Below, in pieces: positions 12,847-21,001 of a stretch of DNA of 32,107 bases. Location: positions 1 to 32,107 of the IMG/VR virus record IMGVR_UViG_3300029319_000265; one strand, written 5' to 3'. A program made the position numbers and the translations under genes. Origin of the DNA: a virus. Position 1 is the stretch's first letter, and each line of letters begins with the position of its first letter. The notes below the pieces were generated by a model. It saw only the letters and a list, made by a program, of their open reading frames with translations, ran no database searches and was not told the DNA's origin.

Positions 12847-14029
12847 GGCAAGAGATAATCAACTCGTAGTAGATGATCCAAGATATAACATTTATTTGTT
12901 TTTGTGTGGTCGTGGGTGGGGTAAAACCTTATGTGGTGCGTACGATATCATACAATATTGTTTGATGAATGATAATGTTACATGTGGTGTTGTTGCACCA
13001 ACATATTCAGATTTAAGAAGGGTTGTATTTACTGGTGATAGTGGAATTATGAATGTTATCAACAGAGATTTACTAGATGAAACAGGTTATAACAAATCAA
13101 ACAATGAGATCAATTTTTATAATGGATCTAAGGTCATGGGATTCCCTGCACAAGAACCTGATAGGTTAAGAGGTGTGCAATTTCACAGAGCATGGTGTGA
13201 TGAATTGGCATCTTGGCGATATCCTGAATCTTTTGATAATTTGATGATGGCATTACGATTAGGGCAAGAGCCAAAATGTATTATTACAACAACACCAAGA
13301 CCAACAAAGATAATAAAAACATTGGCAAAAAGAGATGACACAAAGGTAATCAGAGGTACAACATTTGATAATGTAGATAATCTCGCAAAATCATCAATTG
13401 AAATGTTAAAAGAAAGATATATGGGAACAAGGTTAGGTAGGCAAGAGTTGTATGCTGAGATTCTTGAAGATGTAGAAGGTGCATTGTTCAACATAGATTT
13501 GATAGAACAATCAAGAGTGAGAGATGTTCCTGATCTTGAAAGAATTGTTGTTGCAATTGATCCTGCAGTTACCAATAATCCACATTCAGACGAAACAGGT
13601 ATTGTCGTTGCAGGTAGAGATACACGAGGTCATTTTTACATTCTTAATGATTCAAGCATGATAAATAATCCTGATACATGGATAAACAAGGCAATCAGTT
13701 TGTATCATCAATACGATTGCGATAGGATAGTGGCAGAAGTAAACAATGGTGGTGATCTTATTGAAAGACTCTTACGAACAAAAGAACAAAATATTTCTTA
13801 CAAAAGTGTAAGAGCAACAAGGGGAAAAATAATCAGAGCAGAGCCAATATCAGCATTGTATGAACAAAAAAGGGTACATCATGTGGGAATATTAACCGAA
13901 TTAGAAGAACAGATGTGTCAATTCACAGGAAATAATGTAAAATCACAACATGACGATAGAGTTGATGCATTGGTTTGGGCGATAACATCATTACAGAGTT
14001 CAGGTCAGGCAGTATTTAGGATTAGTTAG
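12755..14029 (+). CDS. terL: Terminase large subunit
   Basis: A 424-aa packaging ATPase/nuclease. Walker A is GRGWGKT at residues 52-58, Walker B ends in CDE at 148-150, the coupling motif TTTPRP lies at 178-183, the first nuclease aspartate is in AIDPAVT (D269), and the last nuclease aspartates are in HDDRVDAL near residue 400. The length is normal for a gene-transfer-agent/HK97-like TerL. The start is uncertain: ATG 12755 overlaps TerS by 92 nt, while ATG 12791 would remove twelve residues and reduce the overlap to 56 nt. Headful packaging would fit the circularly permuted genome. Confidence 0.92.
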   Translation: MTHLENSLQTFEMLSYRNKIASNLLTSWIRKARDNQLVVDDPRYNIYLFLCGRGWGKTLCGAYDIIQYCLMNDNVTCGVVAPTYSDLRRVVFTGDSGIMNVINRDLLDETGYNKSNNEINFYNGSKVMGFPAQEPDRLRGVQFHRAWCDELASWRYPESFDNLMMALRLGQEPKCIITTTPRPTKIIKTLAKRDDTKVIRGTTFDNVDNLAKSSIEMLKERYMGTRLGRQELYAEILEDVEGALFNIDLIEQSRVRDVPDLERIVVAIDPAVTNNPHSDETGIVVAGRDTRGHFYILNDSSMINNPDTWINKAISLYHQYDCDRIVAEVNNGGDLIERLLRTKEQNISYKSVRATRGKIIRAEPISALYEQKRVHHVGILTELEEQMCQFTGNNVKSQHDDRVDALVWAITSLQSSGQAVFRIS

Positions 14030-16237
14030 ATGGGTATACTTGATAAGTTTTTCAAGACACAAGAAAAGGTTGTAAAACAAACCAAAGAGGCACCAACCAT
14101 AATGATCAATAGGTTGTATGCTGATACACAAAAAGGTCAAAGAAGATACAAAGATTATGCAAAAGAAGGTTATCAAGAAAATGCAATTGTTCATAGATGT
14201 ATAAAATTAATATCAGATAGTGCATCAGCTGTTGATCTGTGTGTTTATGATGATGACATCAAGCTAGAAAATCACGAATTAATTAGTCTTTTGGCGAGAC
14301 CAAATCCAACACAGAGTGGTACAGAATTCTTTTCAAGCCTTTATTCTTTTTTGATGATATCAGGCAATAGCTATATTCTCAGAGATTCAGATGCAATCAA
14401 AATGCCAAATGAATTGTATCTATTGAGACCAGATCGCATTGAAATAGAATCAAGCACAACAATCATACCCTCAGCATACAAATACATAATCAATGGTGTT
14501 GAGAAGGTAAAATATCCAGTAGATCAAAATACAGGATTGTCTCAAATAAAACATATAAAATTATGGAATCCATTAGATGATTATTATGGATCATCACCAA
14601 TGATGGCATCAGCATACAATATTGATCAACACAATCTTGCAGGTTTGCACAATGTGGCATTATTGAAAAATGGTGCGACACCAAGTGGTATGTTGAAATT
14701 CAAACCAACAGATGAATCAGGTATGTCTACGACATTGACAGATGATCAAAGAGCAAGATTATTAGAAGATTTAGAATTTAGATTTCAAGGTAGTCATAAT
14801 TCAGGAAGACCAATGTTGTTAGAAGGTGACTTTGATTATACACAACTTGGTCTATCACCAAAAGATATGGATTTTCAAGATTTACAAAATATGTCAGCTA
14901 GAGAAATTGCATTATCATTTGGTGTCCCTGCACAATTGATCGGTATACCAGAGGCAAATACATATTCAAATATGGAAACTGCAAAATTATCTTTGTATGA
15001 AGAAACAATTATACCAATCTTGAAAAGAGTTGAATCTGATCTAAATGAATTTCTTGCACCATTGTATGAGGGTAATATTTCATTACGATATGATTTAGAT
15101 TCAATACCTGCTATGACAGAGAAAAGAAAACAGATTTACGAGAATGTTGTTGCAGGTGTTCAGGCAGGCATACTCACAAGAAATGAGGCAAGAGAACGAT
15201 TAGGTCTAGAAGATGTATCAGGTGGTGATGATTTATATATCCCAAGCAATTTATTTCCAATCGGTGAGGTCAGTGGTACAAGTGATCAAGAAAATGCAAA
15301 ACCTGTTGATCCTGATGGTGCAGAAAAAGATTTTAATGCAATATATGGCACAAAAGAGGCAGTTGATGTTGATACATATTCAACAGAGGAAGAGGCGATT
15401 GATCGTGCTGAAGAATTAGGTTGTCAAGGCATACATTCTCACAACCAAGATGGTCAGATGGTCTATATGCCATGCAAAACACATGATGAATATGAACAAA
15501 GATTGAGAGATAACAAGGCACTCAGTGATTTAGATTTAGTTGGTACAGATGCAATGGCAGAAGAGGCGAAACGAGGTCTAGAATGGCGAAAAGAATTTGG
15601 TCGTGGTGGAACACAGGTTGGTGTTGCAAGGGCAAATCAGTTGGTCAATAAAGAACGAATGTCGCCAAACACAGTATTAAGAATGTACTCGTTTTTTTCT
15701 AGACATGAGGTAGATAAACAGGCAGAAGGTTTTGAAAGAGGCGAAGATGGTTATCCATCAGCAGGTAGAATCGCATGGGCTTTGTGGGGTGGTGATGCAG
15801 GTTTCTCATGGTCAAAAACCAAAAGAGATCAAATCATGCGAGAAGAAGAAAAAGACGAAGAAGATTACGAATACATAGAAGAAGCATGTATTGACAATGA
15901 AGAGGTCAGGGCATACGAAGAAAAAGCACCATTAAGTGAATCTGTAAAAAAAGGTCTTCAAGGCAAGGTAGACAAACACAATGAAAAATATGGCAATCAA
16001 AAAGGTAAAAAGGTTACTGTAAGAATGTTAGGTGCAGTATTTAGAAGAGGTGTTGGTGCATATAGAACAAACCCAAGTTCAGTTAGACCAAGTGTGAGAG
16101 CACAGGGTGGTGAAGACAGATGGGCTTATGCAAGGGTAAATGCATTTCTTACTGCAGTAAGAACAGGCAAATTTAGAAGTGGTAAATTTGATCTAGATTT
16201 GTTACCAAAAGGTCACCCTTTATCATCTAAAAAATGA
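14030..16237 (+). CDS. Portal protein with long multi-domain C-terminal extension
   Basis: A 735-aa protein. Residues 1-425 are an HK97-type portal (Phage_portal, PF04860), with motifs such as NAIVHRCIKLISDSAS, SYILRDS and SAREIALSFGVPAQLIGI. HK97-type portals are usually about 400-500 aa, so about 310 residues are extra. Three modules can be seen: EEAIDRAEELGCQGIHSH with VYMPC (about 448-495), the segment MSPNTVLRMYSFFSRHEVDK with GYPSAGRIAWALWGGDAG (about 500-605), and a C-terminal part with VTVRMLGAVFRRGVGAY and WAYARVNAFLTAVRTGKF (about 637-735). I know these as recurrent phage domains of unknown role, sometimes in other head proteins. TerL ends directly before its ATG. Confidence 0.9.
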   Translation: MGILDKFFKTQEKVVKQTKEAPTIMINRLYADTQKGQRRYKDYAKEGYQENAIVHRCIKLISDSASAVDLCVYDDDIKLENHELISLLARPNPTQSGTEFFSSLYSFLMISGNSYILRDSDAIKMPNELYLLRPDRIEIESSTTIIPSAYKYIINGVEKVKYPVDQNTGLSQIKHIKLWNPLDDYYGSSPMMASAYNIDQHNLAGLHNVALLKNGATPSGMLKFKPTDESGMSTTLTDDQRARLLEDLEFRFQGSHNSGRPMLLEGDFDYTQLGLSPKDMDFQDLQNMSAREIALSFGVPAQLIGIPEANTYSNMETAKLSLYEETIIPILKRVESDLNEFLAPLYEGNISLRYDLDSIPAMTEKRKQIYENVVAGVQAGILTRNEARERLGLEDVSGGDDLYIPSNLFPIGEVSGTSDQENAKPVDPDGAEKDFNAIYGTKEAVDVDTYSTEEEAIDRAEELGCQGIHSHNQDGQMVYMPCKTHDEYEQRLRDNKALSDLDLVGTDAMAEEAKRGLEWRKEFGRGGTQVGVARANQLVNKERMSPNTVLRMYSFFSRHEVDKQAEGFERGEDGYPSAGRIAWALWGGDAGFSWSKTKRDQIMREEEKDEEDYEYIEEACIDNEEVRAYEEKAPLSESVKKGLQGKVDKHNEKYGNQKGKKVTVRMLGAVFRRGVGAYRTNPSSVRPSVRAQGGEDRWAYARVNAFLTAVRTGKFRSGKFDLDLLPKGHPLSSKK

Positions 16238-16241
16238 TATA

Positions 16242-16257
16242 CTCTCAAACGAGAGGG
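16242..16257 (+). promoter_or_regulatory. Hairpin that can hide the HNH gene's ribosome binding site
   Basis: CTCTC-AAAC-GAGAG forms a short hairpin whose right arm is the Shine-Dalgarno GAGAGGG before ATG 16262. It could damp translation of the nuclease gene between two abundant structural genes. The stem is only 5 bp. Confidence 0.4.
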
Positions 16258-16261
16258 ACAG

Positions 16262-16558
16262 ATGAACAAAAAAGAACGAGAACATCTCAGGAAGGTTGCT
16301 GAATTATGTTGTATCGTTTGCAGAAAAATGGGATATCACGATTCACCTGCAGAGATTCATCACATCAAAAAAGGTATCATGTCTAAGAGATCAACACATT
16401 ATGAAACCATACCATTATGTCCATATCACCATAGAACATCAAAAGAATCATATCACCAGAATCCAAAAGAATTCACTGAAAAATGGGGTACACAAGAAGA
16501 ATTATTAGATGAAACACTTAAAATGATTTATGGCGAAGATAAGATTAAACAGGGCTAG
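16262..16558 (+). CDS. HNH nuclease, Ref-like
   Basis: A 98-aa protein with a zinc-binding/HNH layout: Cys17-x2-Cys20, HH at 33-34 within AEIHHIKKG, and PLCPYHH at residues 51-57, then YHQNPKEF and WGTQEELLDETL. This pattern resembles the RecA-dependent nuclease family of P1 Ref (PF16786) more than a generic homing HNH. Small HNH proteins next to terminase genes can help TerL cut DNA during packaging. Here it sits between the portal and the gp7-like gene, and its end overlaps the latter by 29 nt. Confidence 0.75.
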   Translation: MNKKEREHLRKVAELCCIVCRKMGYHDSPAEIHHIKKGIMSKRSTHYETIPLCPYHHRTSKESYHQNPKEFTEKWGTQEELLDETLKMIYGEDKIKQG

Positions 16559-17303
16559 AGAATACAAAGAATTATTGAGATTATTGCTTACCCTCAGTAA
16601 TGCCATGAGAAAAGATATCCGAGAATTGTTTTATAAATACAGAGATAAGACAGAAAGAGAATATCTCAGAAATCAAGAAATATCAGGCGATACCTACACA
16701 AAATTCTCACAAGAACTGAAAAAGATATTTGATAAGAATACAAGAAGAATCATGGAAACCATGAGAGATAGAATTCAAAGAACGAGAATGCAAAAACAAG
16801 ATGATTCTATTGATCCCATAATTACACAATATGCATCTCAATTCTCTGCAATGAATGTATCAAACATTACAGAAACGACCAGAGCATCTCTTAAATTAGA
16901 AATTACGAGAGGTTTAGATACAGGGCAAGAGATTGATACCATAGCAAAAAATATAAGAAATTCAGTCGCATTCTCTCTGTGGCGATCCACCATGATTGCA
17001 AGAACAGAGACACATTCTGCCATGAATTTTGGCAATCAAGAAATAATTAAAAGCCTTGGTCTCAGTAAACCTGTCAAAGAGTGGGCATCAGCTGTTGATG
17101 AAAGAACAAGGTCATGGCACGCCAATATGAATCTAATGCAAGTTGGAGTTGATGAGGATTTCTTGGTGATGACACCAATAAGTGGTGGTGGATTTGTAGA
17201 AAAACCAATGTCATTTCCTGGTGATATGAAAGGTGGTCCAAGTAATGTAATCAATTGTCGTTGTTTCACATTTAACTATGATGAAGATGATATTGTTGAT
17301 TAA
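16530..17303 (+). CDS. SPP1 gp7 / Mu F-like head morphogenesis protein
   Basis: A 257-aa protein. The N-terminal 120 residues are charged helices. The C-terminal part carries the PF04233 signature: ARTETHSAMNFGN (about 155-167), VDERTRSWHANM with its conserved Arg/His, a PGD...GGPSNVINCRC segment near residues 228-243. Proteins of this family bind the portal and are ejected or packaged in small numbers in the head. It follows the portal region and precedes the protease, the normal place. Starts at ATG 16530 inside the HNH gene. Confidence 0.86.
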   Translation: MAKIRLNRAREYKELLRLLLTLSNAMRKDIRELFYKYRDKTEREYLRNQEISGDTYTKFSQELKKIFDKNTRRIMETMRDRIQRTRMQKQDDSIDPIITQYASQFSAMNVSNITETTRASLKLEITRGLDTGQEIDTIAKNIRNSVAFSLWRSTMIARTETHSAMNFGNQEIIKSLGLSKPVKEWASAVDERTRSWHANMNLMQVGVDEDFLVMTPISGGGFVEKPMSFPGDMKGGPSNVINCRCFTFNYDEDDIVD

Positions 17304-17325
17304 TTATATATTTTCTTGCTAGAAT
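17296..17325 (+). promoter_or_regulatory. Promoter before the head protease/capsid genes
   Basis: TTGATT at 17296-17301, 18-nt spacer, and TAGAAT at 17320-17325 preceded by TGC (TTGCTAGAAT), an extended -10 box. It lies in the short gap after the gp7-like gene and would raise expression of protease and capsid. Confidence 0.55.
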
Positions 17326-17352
17326 ACCTGTAAAGAATAAAGAGGTGTTCAT

Positions 17353-18039
17353 ATGCCAGAACTAGCAGAAGATTTGATCAATGAGATATCAGAAGAAATC
17401 CTTGATCTCAGTTGCGAATACAAAGGTCTTGAAACAGATGAAGATGGCAGATTTGAGGGGTATGCATCTGTATTTGGCAATAAAGACTTAGGTAATGATG
17501 TAATAGAAAAAGGTGCATTTCTAAAATCTATCCATAGAAAAAAACCAAAAGATATAAAATTATTGTATCAACATAAGACAGATGAGCCAATTGGTGTTAT
17601 TGAATCAATAGAAGAAGATAATAAAGGTCTCAAGGTAAAAGGCAAATTGGTCTTAGGCACACAAAGAGGCAGAGAAACATACGAATTGATGAAGGCAGGA
17701 GCAATCAACTCTATGTCTATTGGTTATCGTTTGAATCCGAAAGGGTATCATTACGACGACAAAAACAAAAAAAGAGTAATCAAAGAGGTTGATCTTATGG
17801 AAATCTCAATGGTTACATTTCCAATGAATCCAAAAGCCAAAGTAGATAAGGTCAAAATGGCAGATGGTACGATTACAACGAGAGAAATTGAAAGTGTTTT
17901 GTGGGACTCAGGCATCTTTTCTTACGATCTTTGTAAATCAATAGCAAGTTACCTACACGATAAATACGGAGGTTTACGAGATGTAGCCGATGATGATATT
18001 GAAGGTATCAAGCAATTAATCAACATTCTTAAAAAATAG
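17353..18039 (+). CDS. HK97-type prohead protease
   Basis: A 228-aa serine protease (PF04586). The domain opens with RFEGYASVFG (about 33-42), with conserved His in LLYQH (H74), the catalytic Ser in INSMSIGY (S122) and the acidic strand VDLMEISMVTFPMNP. It cleaves the capsid protein's N-terminal scaffold domain during head maturation. AGAGGTG precedes the ATG. The C-terminal 60 residues beyond the domain are helical and resemble the accessory tail of this family. It is followed 8 nt later by the major capsid gene. Confidence 0.9.
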   Translation: MPELAEDLINEISEEILDLSCEYKGLETDEDGRFEGYASVFGNKDLGNDVIEKGAFLKSIHRKKPKDIKLLYQHKTDEPIGVIESIEEDNKGLKVKGKLVLGTQRGRETYELMKAGAINSMSIGYRLNPKGYHYDDKNKKRVIKEVDLMEISMVTFPMNPKAKVDKVKMADGTITTREIESVLWDSGIFSYDLCKSIASYLHDKYGGLRDVADDDIEGIKQLINILKK

Positions 18040-18047
18040 AGGTAAAA

Positions 18048-19259
18048 ATGTCAGAAGAAATTAAGCCGATTTTGGAGGATCTTGGTAAGTCTTTTCACGA
18101 TTTCAAACAAGAAAATGATGCAAGATTATCTGAGATCGAAAAAAAAGGACATGCTGATCCATTACTTCAGGAGAAAGTAGATAAACTCTCAGAAGAGGTT
18201 GCAAAAAATGCTGAGTTAAAACAAACAGTTGAAATACAACAAAAGAATCTTGCTGATGCAGAAGAAAAGTTGAGTAAGCTAGAAAGCACACTCGCTAGAC
18301 CAGAAACAGCACATTCTGAAAATGTAGATAGACAAATGAAAGCATTTGATACATACCTCAGAAAAGGTCAAATGGATCCTGAAGAAACAAAGGCACTTTA
18401 TGAATCAGATGATACATTAGGTGGGTTTTATGCACCTGCTGAATATGTCGCTGAATTGATAAAAACAGTTACAGAAATCTCACCAATCAGACAGATTGCT
18501 AGAGTAAGACAAACAGACAAAAGAGGTATTGAACTACCAAAAAGGACAGGTCAATTCTCTGCTGTTTTTGTAGCAGAAACTGCAACAAGATCAGAAACAA
18601 CAGGGTACACAACAGGCATGATGTCTATTGATGCACACGAAATGTCTGCGATTGTCGATATCTCACAGGCACTTCTTGAAGATTCAGCATTTAATTTAGA
18701 GTCAGAAATGGCAGGTGAATTTGCTGAGAGATTTGCTTTGAGAGAAGGAACTGCATTTGTATCAGGTGATGGTATTGGTACACCATTAGGTTTTACAGAT
18801 TCTACTGCAGGTGTAGGCACAACCAATTCAGGTAGTGGCTCTGCATTGACTGCAAATGGTCTGTTAGATTTGGTGTATGCAGTAAAATCAGAATACTTGA
18901 ACAATGCTCGTTTCGTATTCAGTAGAGCAACATTTGCCAAAATTCTACAACTTGAAGATGGCGAAGGGCAAAAGATATTCCATGTAGGTCTAAATCTTGT
19001 CAGTGGTGCACCAACAACATTAGTTGGTTTCCCATACACATTGGCAACAGATATGCCTGCAATTGCTGGATCAGCTAAACCAGTTGCATTCGGTGATTTT
19101 TCAAGAGCATATACAATTGTCGATAGAATCAATATGTCTGTACAAAGAGATGCTTTGACACAAGCAACCTCTGGTAACATCAGATATGTTGCTCGTAAAA
19201 GGGTTGGTGGTGCAGTAGTACTACCAGAGGCAATCAGACTTCAAAACATTAGTGCTTAA
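18048..19259 (+). CDS. Major capsid protein, HK97 fold
   Basis: A 403-aa protein with the two-part layout of HK97 gp5. Residues 1-85 form a coiled-coil delta (scaffold) domain rich in Glu/Lys, then about 300 residues of HK97 fold starting near DDTLGGFYAPAEY. Recognisable blocks are ISPIRQIARVRQT, ETTGYTTGMMSIDAHEMSAI, the segment FVSGDGIGTPLGF, and a C-terminal GNIRYVARKRVGG. The upstream protease would remove the coiled-coil part. RBS GAGGT precedes ATG. Confidence 0.93.
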   Translation: MSEEIKPILEDLGKSFHDFKQENDARLSEIEKKGHADPLLQEKVDKLSEEVAKNAELKQTVEIQQKNLADAEEKLSKLESTLARPETAHSENVDRQMKAFDTYLRKGQMDPEETKALYESDDTLGGFYAPAEYVAELIKTVTEISPIRQIARVRQTDKRGIELPKRTGQFSAVFVAETATRSETTGYTTGMMSIDAHEMSAIVDISQALLEDSAFNLESEMAGEFAERFALREGTAFVSGDGIGTPLGFTDSTAGVGTTNSGSGSALTANGLLDLVYAVKSEYLNNARFVFSRATFAKILQLEDGEGQKIFHVGLNLVSGAPTTLVGFPYTLATDMPAIAGSAKPVAFGDFSRAYTIVDRINMSVQRDALTQATSGNIRYVARKRVGGAVVLPEAIRLQNISA

Positions 19260-19270
19260 GGGAGGATAAC

Positions 19271-19702
19271 ATGAGAGATATTTCAAATAGAACAAAAGCT
19301 GTTACCTGTCAAGATGCTAAAGTTTTTACAGCTGACACTGATGGTACAACAGTAGACAGACAGGGTTTTGAATCCGTTATGTTTGTCGTAAATAGTGGTA
19401 TAGAAGGCGATACTCTTTCAGGATCAGTCAAATTTGACTTCATTCTGCAAGAATCTTCTGATGATTCAACATTCACTGCGGTAACATCTTCAACAAGTGT
19501 TACTGAGGGAACAGTCGATTCATCAGGTATCTTTTTAACACTAGATGCAAATGGTGAAACACCACAAACAAGCCAAATAGGGTATATTGGCGGAAAAAGG
19601 TATGTTAGGGTAAAAATTGATGCGACAGGTACTCATAGTAATGGGACACCTATCAGCATACAAGCAATCTTAGGTAATCCAACTGATTCCGAAGATGCAT
19701 AA
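19271..19702 (+). CDS. Putative head accessory/decoration protein
   Basis: A 143-aa beta-rich protein directly after the capsid gene, with GGGAGG before the ATG. It begins RDISNRTKAVTC and has a strand-rich core (FESVMFVVNSG, FDFILQESSDDSTF, IGYIGGKRYVRVKI). This closely resembles small proteins found after the capsid gene in many alphaproteobacterial phages. Position suggests a head decoration or stabilising protein; I do not know an experimentally defined function. Confidence 0.6.
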   Translation: MRDISNRTKAVTCQDAKVFTADTDGTTVDRQGFESVMFVVNSGIEGDTLSGSVKFDFILQESSDDSTFTAVTSSTSVTEGTVDSSGIFLTLDANGETPQTSQIGYIGGKRYVRVKIDATGTHSNGTPISIQAILGNPTDSEDA

Positions 19703-19721
19703 ACCTTAGCGGTAAATGGTG

Positions 19722-19745
19722 GACAGGGTGATTATTCGCCCTGTC
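19722..19745 (+). other. Strong hairpin after the head genes
   Basis: GACAGGG and CCCTGTC (19722-19728, 19739-19745) form a 7-bp GC-rich stem, extended by two inner pairs around ATTATT. There is no U-run after it, so it is not a typical terminator. It lies in the only gap between the head accessory genes and could act as an mRNA 3'-end stabiliser or processing barrier that sets capsid-gene mRNA levels. Confidence 0.6.
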
Positions 19746-19768
19746 TTGCCAAATAATAGGAGTAAAAA

Positions 19769-20008
19769 ATGCAAATTAAAATGTTACAAGATGCAGAAGG
19801 TACAATAAATGCTAGTGGTAATGCGACAAAGACATATAAAAAAGATGAAATCGTAGAATGTGATAAACCATGGCAAGAAACATTGGCAAAAATATTTGTT
19901 GATGAAGGTTTTGCAGAAGAAATAAAAATTACAAAACCAACTGAAACCAAAAAAGCAAAAACAGCAGTTAAGAAAAAAAAGAAAGTAACATCAAAAAAGA
20001 GTAAATAA
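19769..20008 (+). CDS. Small head/neck-region protein with Lys-rich tail
   Basis: A 79-aa protein. The first 50 residues look like a small SH3-like domain common in phages (MQIKMLQDAEGTIN, YKKDEIVECDKPW, then ETLAKIFVDEGFAEE, pattern 'DEI.E.....A..L...GFAE'). The last 25 residues are almost all Lys, Thr and Ala. AGGAG sits upstream of the ATG. The stop overlaps the tail hub start as TAATG. Function unknown. Confidence 0.62.
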   Translation: MQIKMLQDAEGTINASGNATKTYKKDEIVECDKPWQETLAKIFVDEGFAEEIKITKPTETKKAKTAVKKKKKVTSKKSK

Positions 20009-20586
20009 TGGCTAGAACACTCGGTACAGATTTTTCTGCACAATTAGAGAGTTCATCATTTACACCTTTCTATGCAATATCAATTGCATTCTCACCAAAT
20101 AAATTAAATCTTTGGACAGGTTATAATGATTTGTTTTTTGATAGTGAAACATATGTTGGATCAGGAAATCTTTTACTGATTTCAAATATAGAAGAAACAT
20201 CAGACATCAAGGCAACAGGCATGAGCATATCTCTTTCAGGTTTAGATTCTAATATTCTTGCAGAAATATTGACAGAAGATGTGCAAGGTACATCTGTAGA
20301 GGTCTACTTTGGTGTTCTTACAACAACCGATAATCAAACTGTTCTCGTAGATGATCCATACAAGGTATTTGATGGTTTCATTGATACAATGACAATTGCA
20401 GAATCTGGCGAAGAATCAACAGTAAGAGTCACTGTTGAGAATAAATTAATCACATTAGAAAAGGCAAAATCTAAAAGATATACAGACCAAGACCAAAAAC
20501 AACTGTTTCCGACAGATAAGGGTTTAGAATTTGTTGATGATCTACAAGACAAGTCACTGGTATGGGGCGGTGGAACAAGAAATTAG
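20008..20586 (+). CDS. Tail tip hub-like protein (DUF2163-like)
   Basis: A 192-aa beta-rich protein. It opens with ARTLGTDFSAQLESSSFTPF, then an LNLWTGYNDLFFDSETYVGSG pattern, a strand-rich middle and the family-like C-terminal RYTDQDQKQLFPTDKGLEF with QDKSLVWG. This is the pattern of the DUF2163/gpL-like proteins found before the gpJ-like tip protein. It likely forms part of the tail tip ring. Its end is overlapped by the acyltransferase gene. Confidence 0.68.
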   Translation: MARTLGTDFSAQLESSSFTPFYAISIAFSPNKLNLWTGYNDLFFDSETYVGSGNLLLISNIEETSDIKATGMSISLSGLDSNILAEILTEDVQGTSVEVYFGVLTTTDNQTVLVDDPYKVFDGFIDTMTIAESGEESTVRVTVENKLITLEKAKSKRYTDQDQKQLFPTDKGLEFVDDLQDKSLVWGGGTRN

Positions 20587-21001
20587 AAATGATGCATTAG
20601 AGATCATTTATTTCTTACGGAAATTTGAAAAATATGATCATGTTGGCGATCTTGATTTATTAAATTATCTTAGACCATTCATAGATAACAGACAATTCAA
20701 ATTATTCAGAAATGAAGGTGTCGTATCAGGGTATGTATCATGGGCATTTTTTGATGATCTAAACCAACATATATTTAAAAAGATCGGTACACCACACAGG
20801 ATCAATTCAGGGCATAATGCATGGATTATAGATGTTGTTTCAACAGATAATGTAAAAAATCAAGTCAAATGGTTATTTAATTATTTTAGAAATAAATATG
20901 GTATAAACAAGAAAATAAACTATATCAGGGTAGATCAATATAATAATATCTGTACTGTAGGATCAAAATATACAAAGGAATATCATAGATGGGCGGAGTA
21001 G
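20537..21001 (+). CDS. HlyC-like toxin-activating lysine acyltransferase
   Basis: A 154-aa protein whose pattern matches the RTX toxin-activating acyltransferases (HlyC, PF02794). A His at residue 35 (YDH) lies about 32 residues before GYVSWAFF (65-72), equivalent to HlyC His23 before YCSW. WIIDVVS (97-103) holds the Asp equivalent to HlyC Asp92, and YIRVDQ (129-134) matches the FRAIRVD region. HlyC transfers fatty acyl groups from acyl-ACP to lysines. The start is uncertain: ATG 20537 overlaps the hub gene by 50 nt, and GTG 20570 is an alternative. It overlaps the gpJ-like gene by 13 nt, so it is part of the tail-tip operon. Confidence 0.74.
   Translation: MIYKTSHWYGAVEQEIRNDALEIIYFLRKFEKYDHVGDLDLLNYLRPFIDNRQFKLFRNEGVVSGYVSWAFFDDLNQHIFKKIGTPHRINSGHNAWIIDVVSTDNVKNQVKWLFNYFRNKYGINKKINYIRVDQYNNICTVGSKYTKEYHRWAE

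Noticed and set aside
18551-19180. A 209-codon minus-strand frame under the major capsid gene
   Set aside because: It is antisense to a highly conserved capsid gene and its composition mirrors capsid codons. No start signal.
20537-21001. NlpC/P60 tail peptidase, expected at this position
   Set aside because: No Cys-His catalytic motif (such as DCSGL) is present. The residue pattern fits HlyC-type acyltransferases instead.
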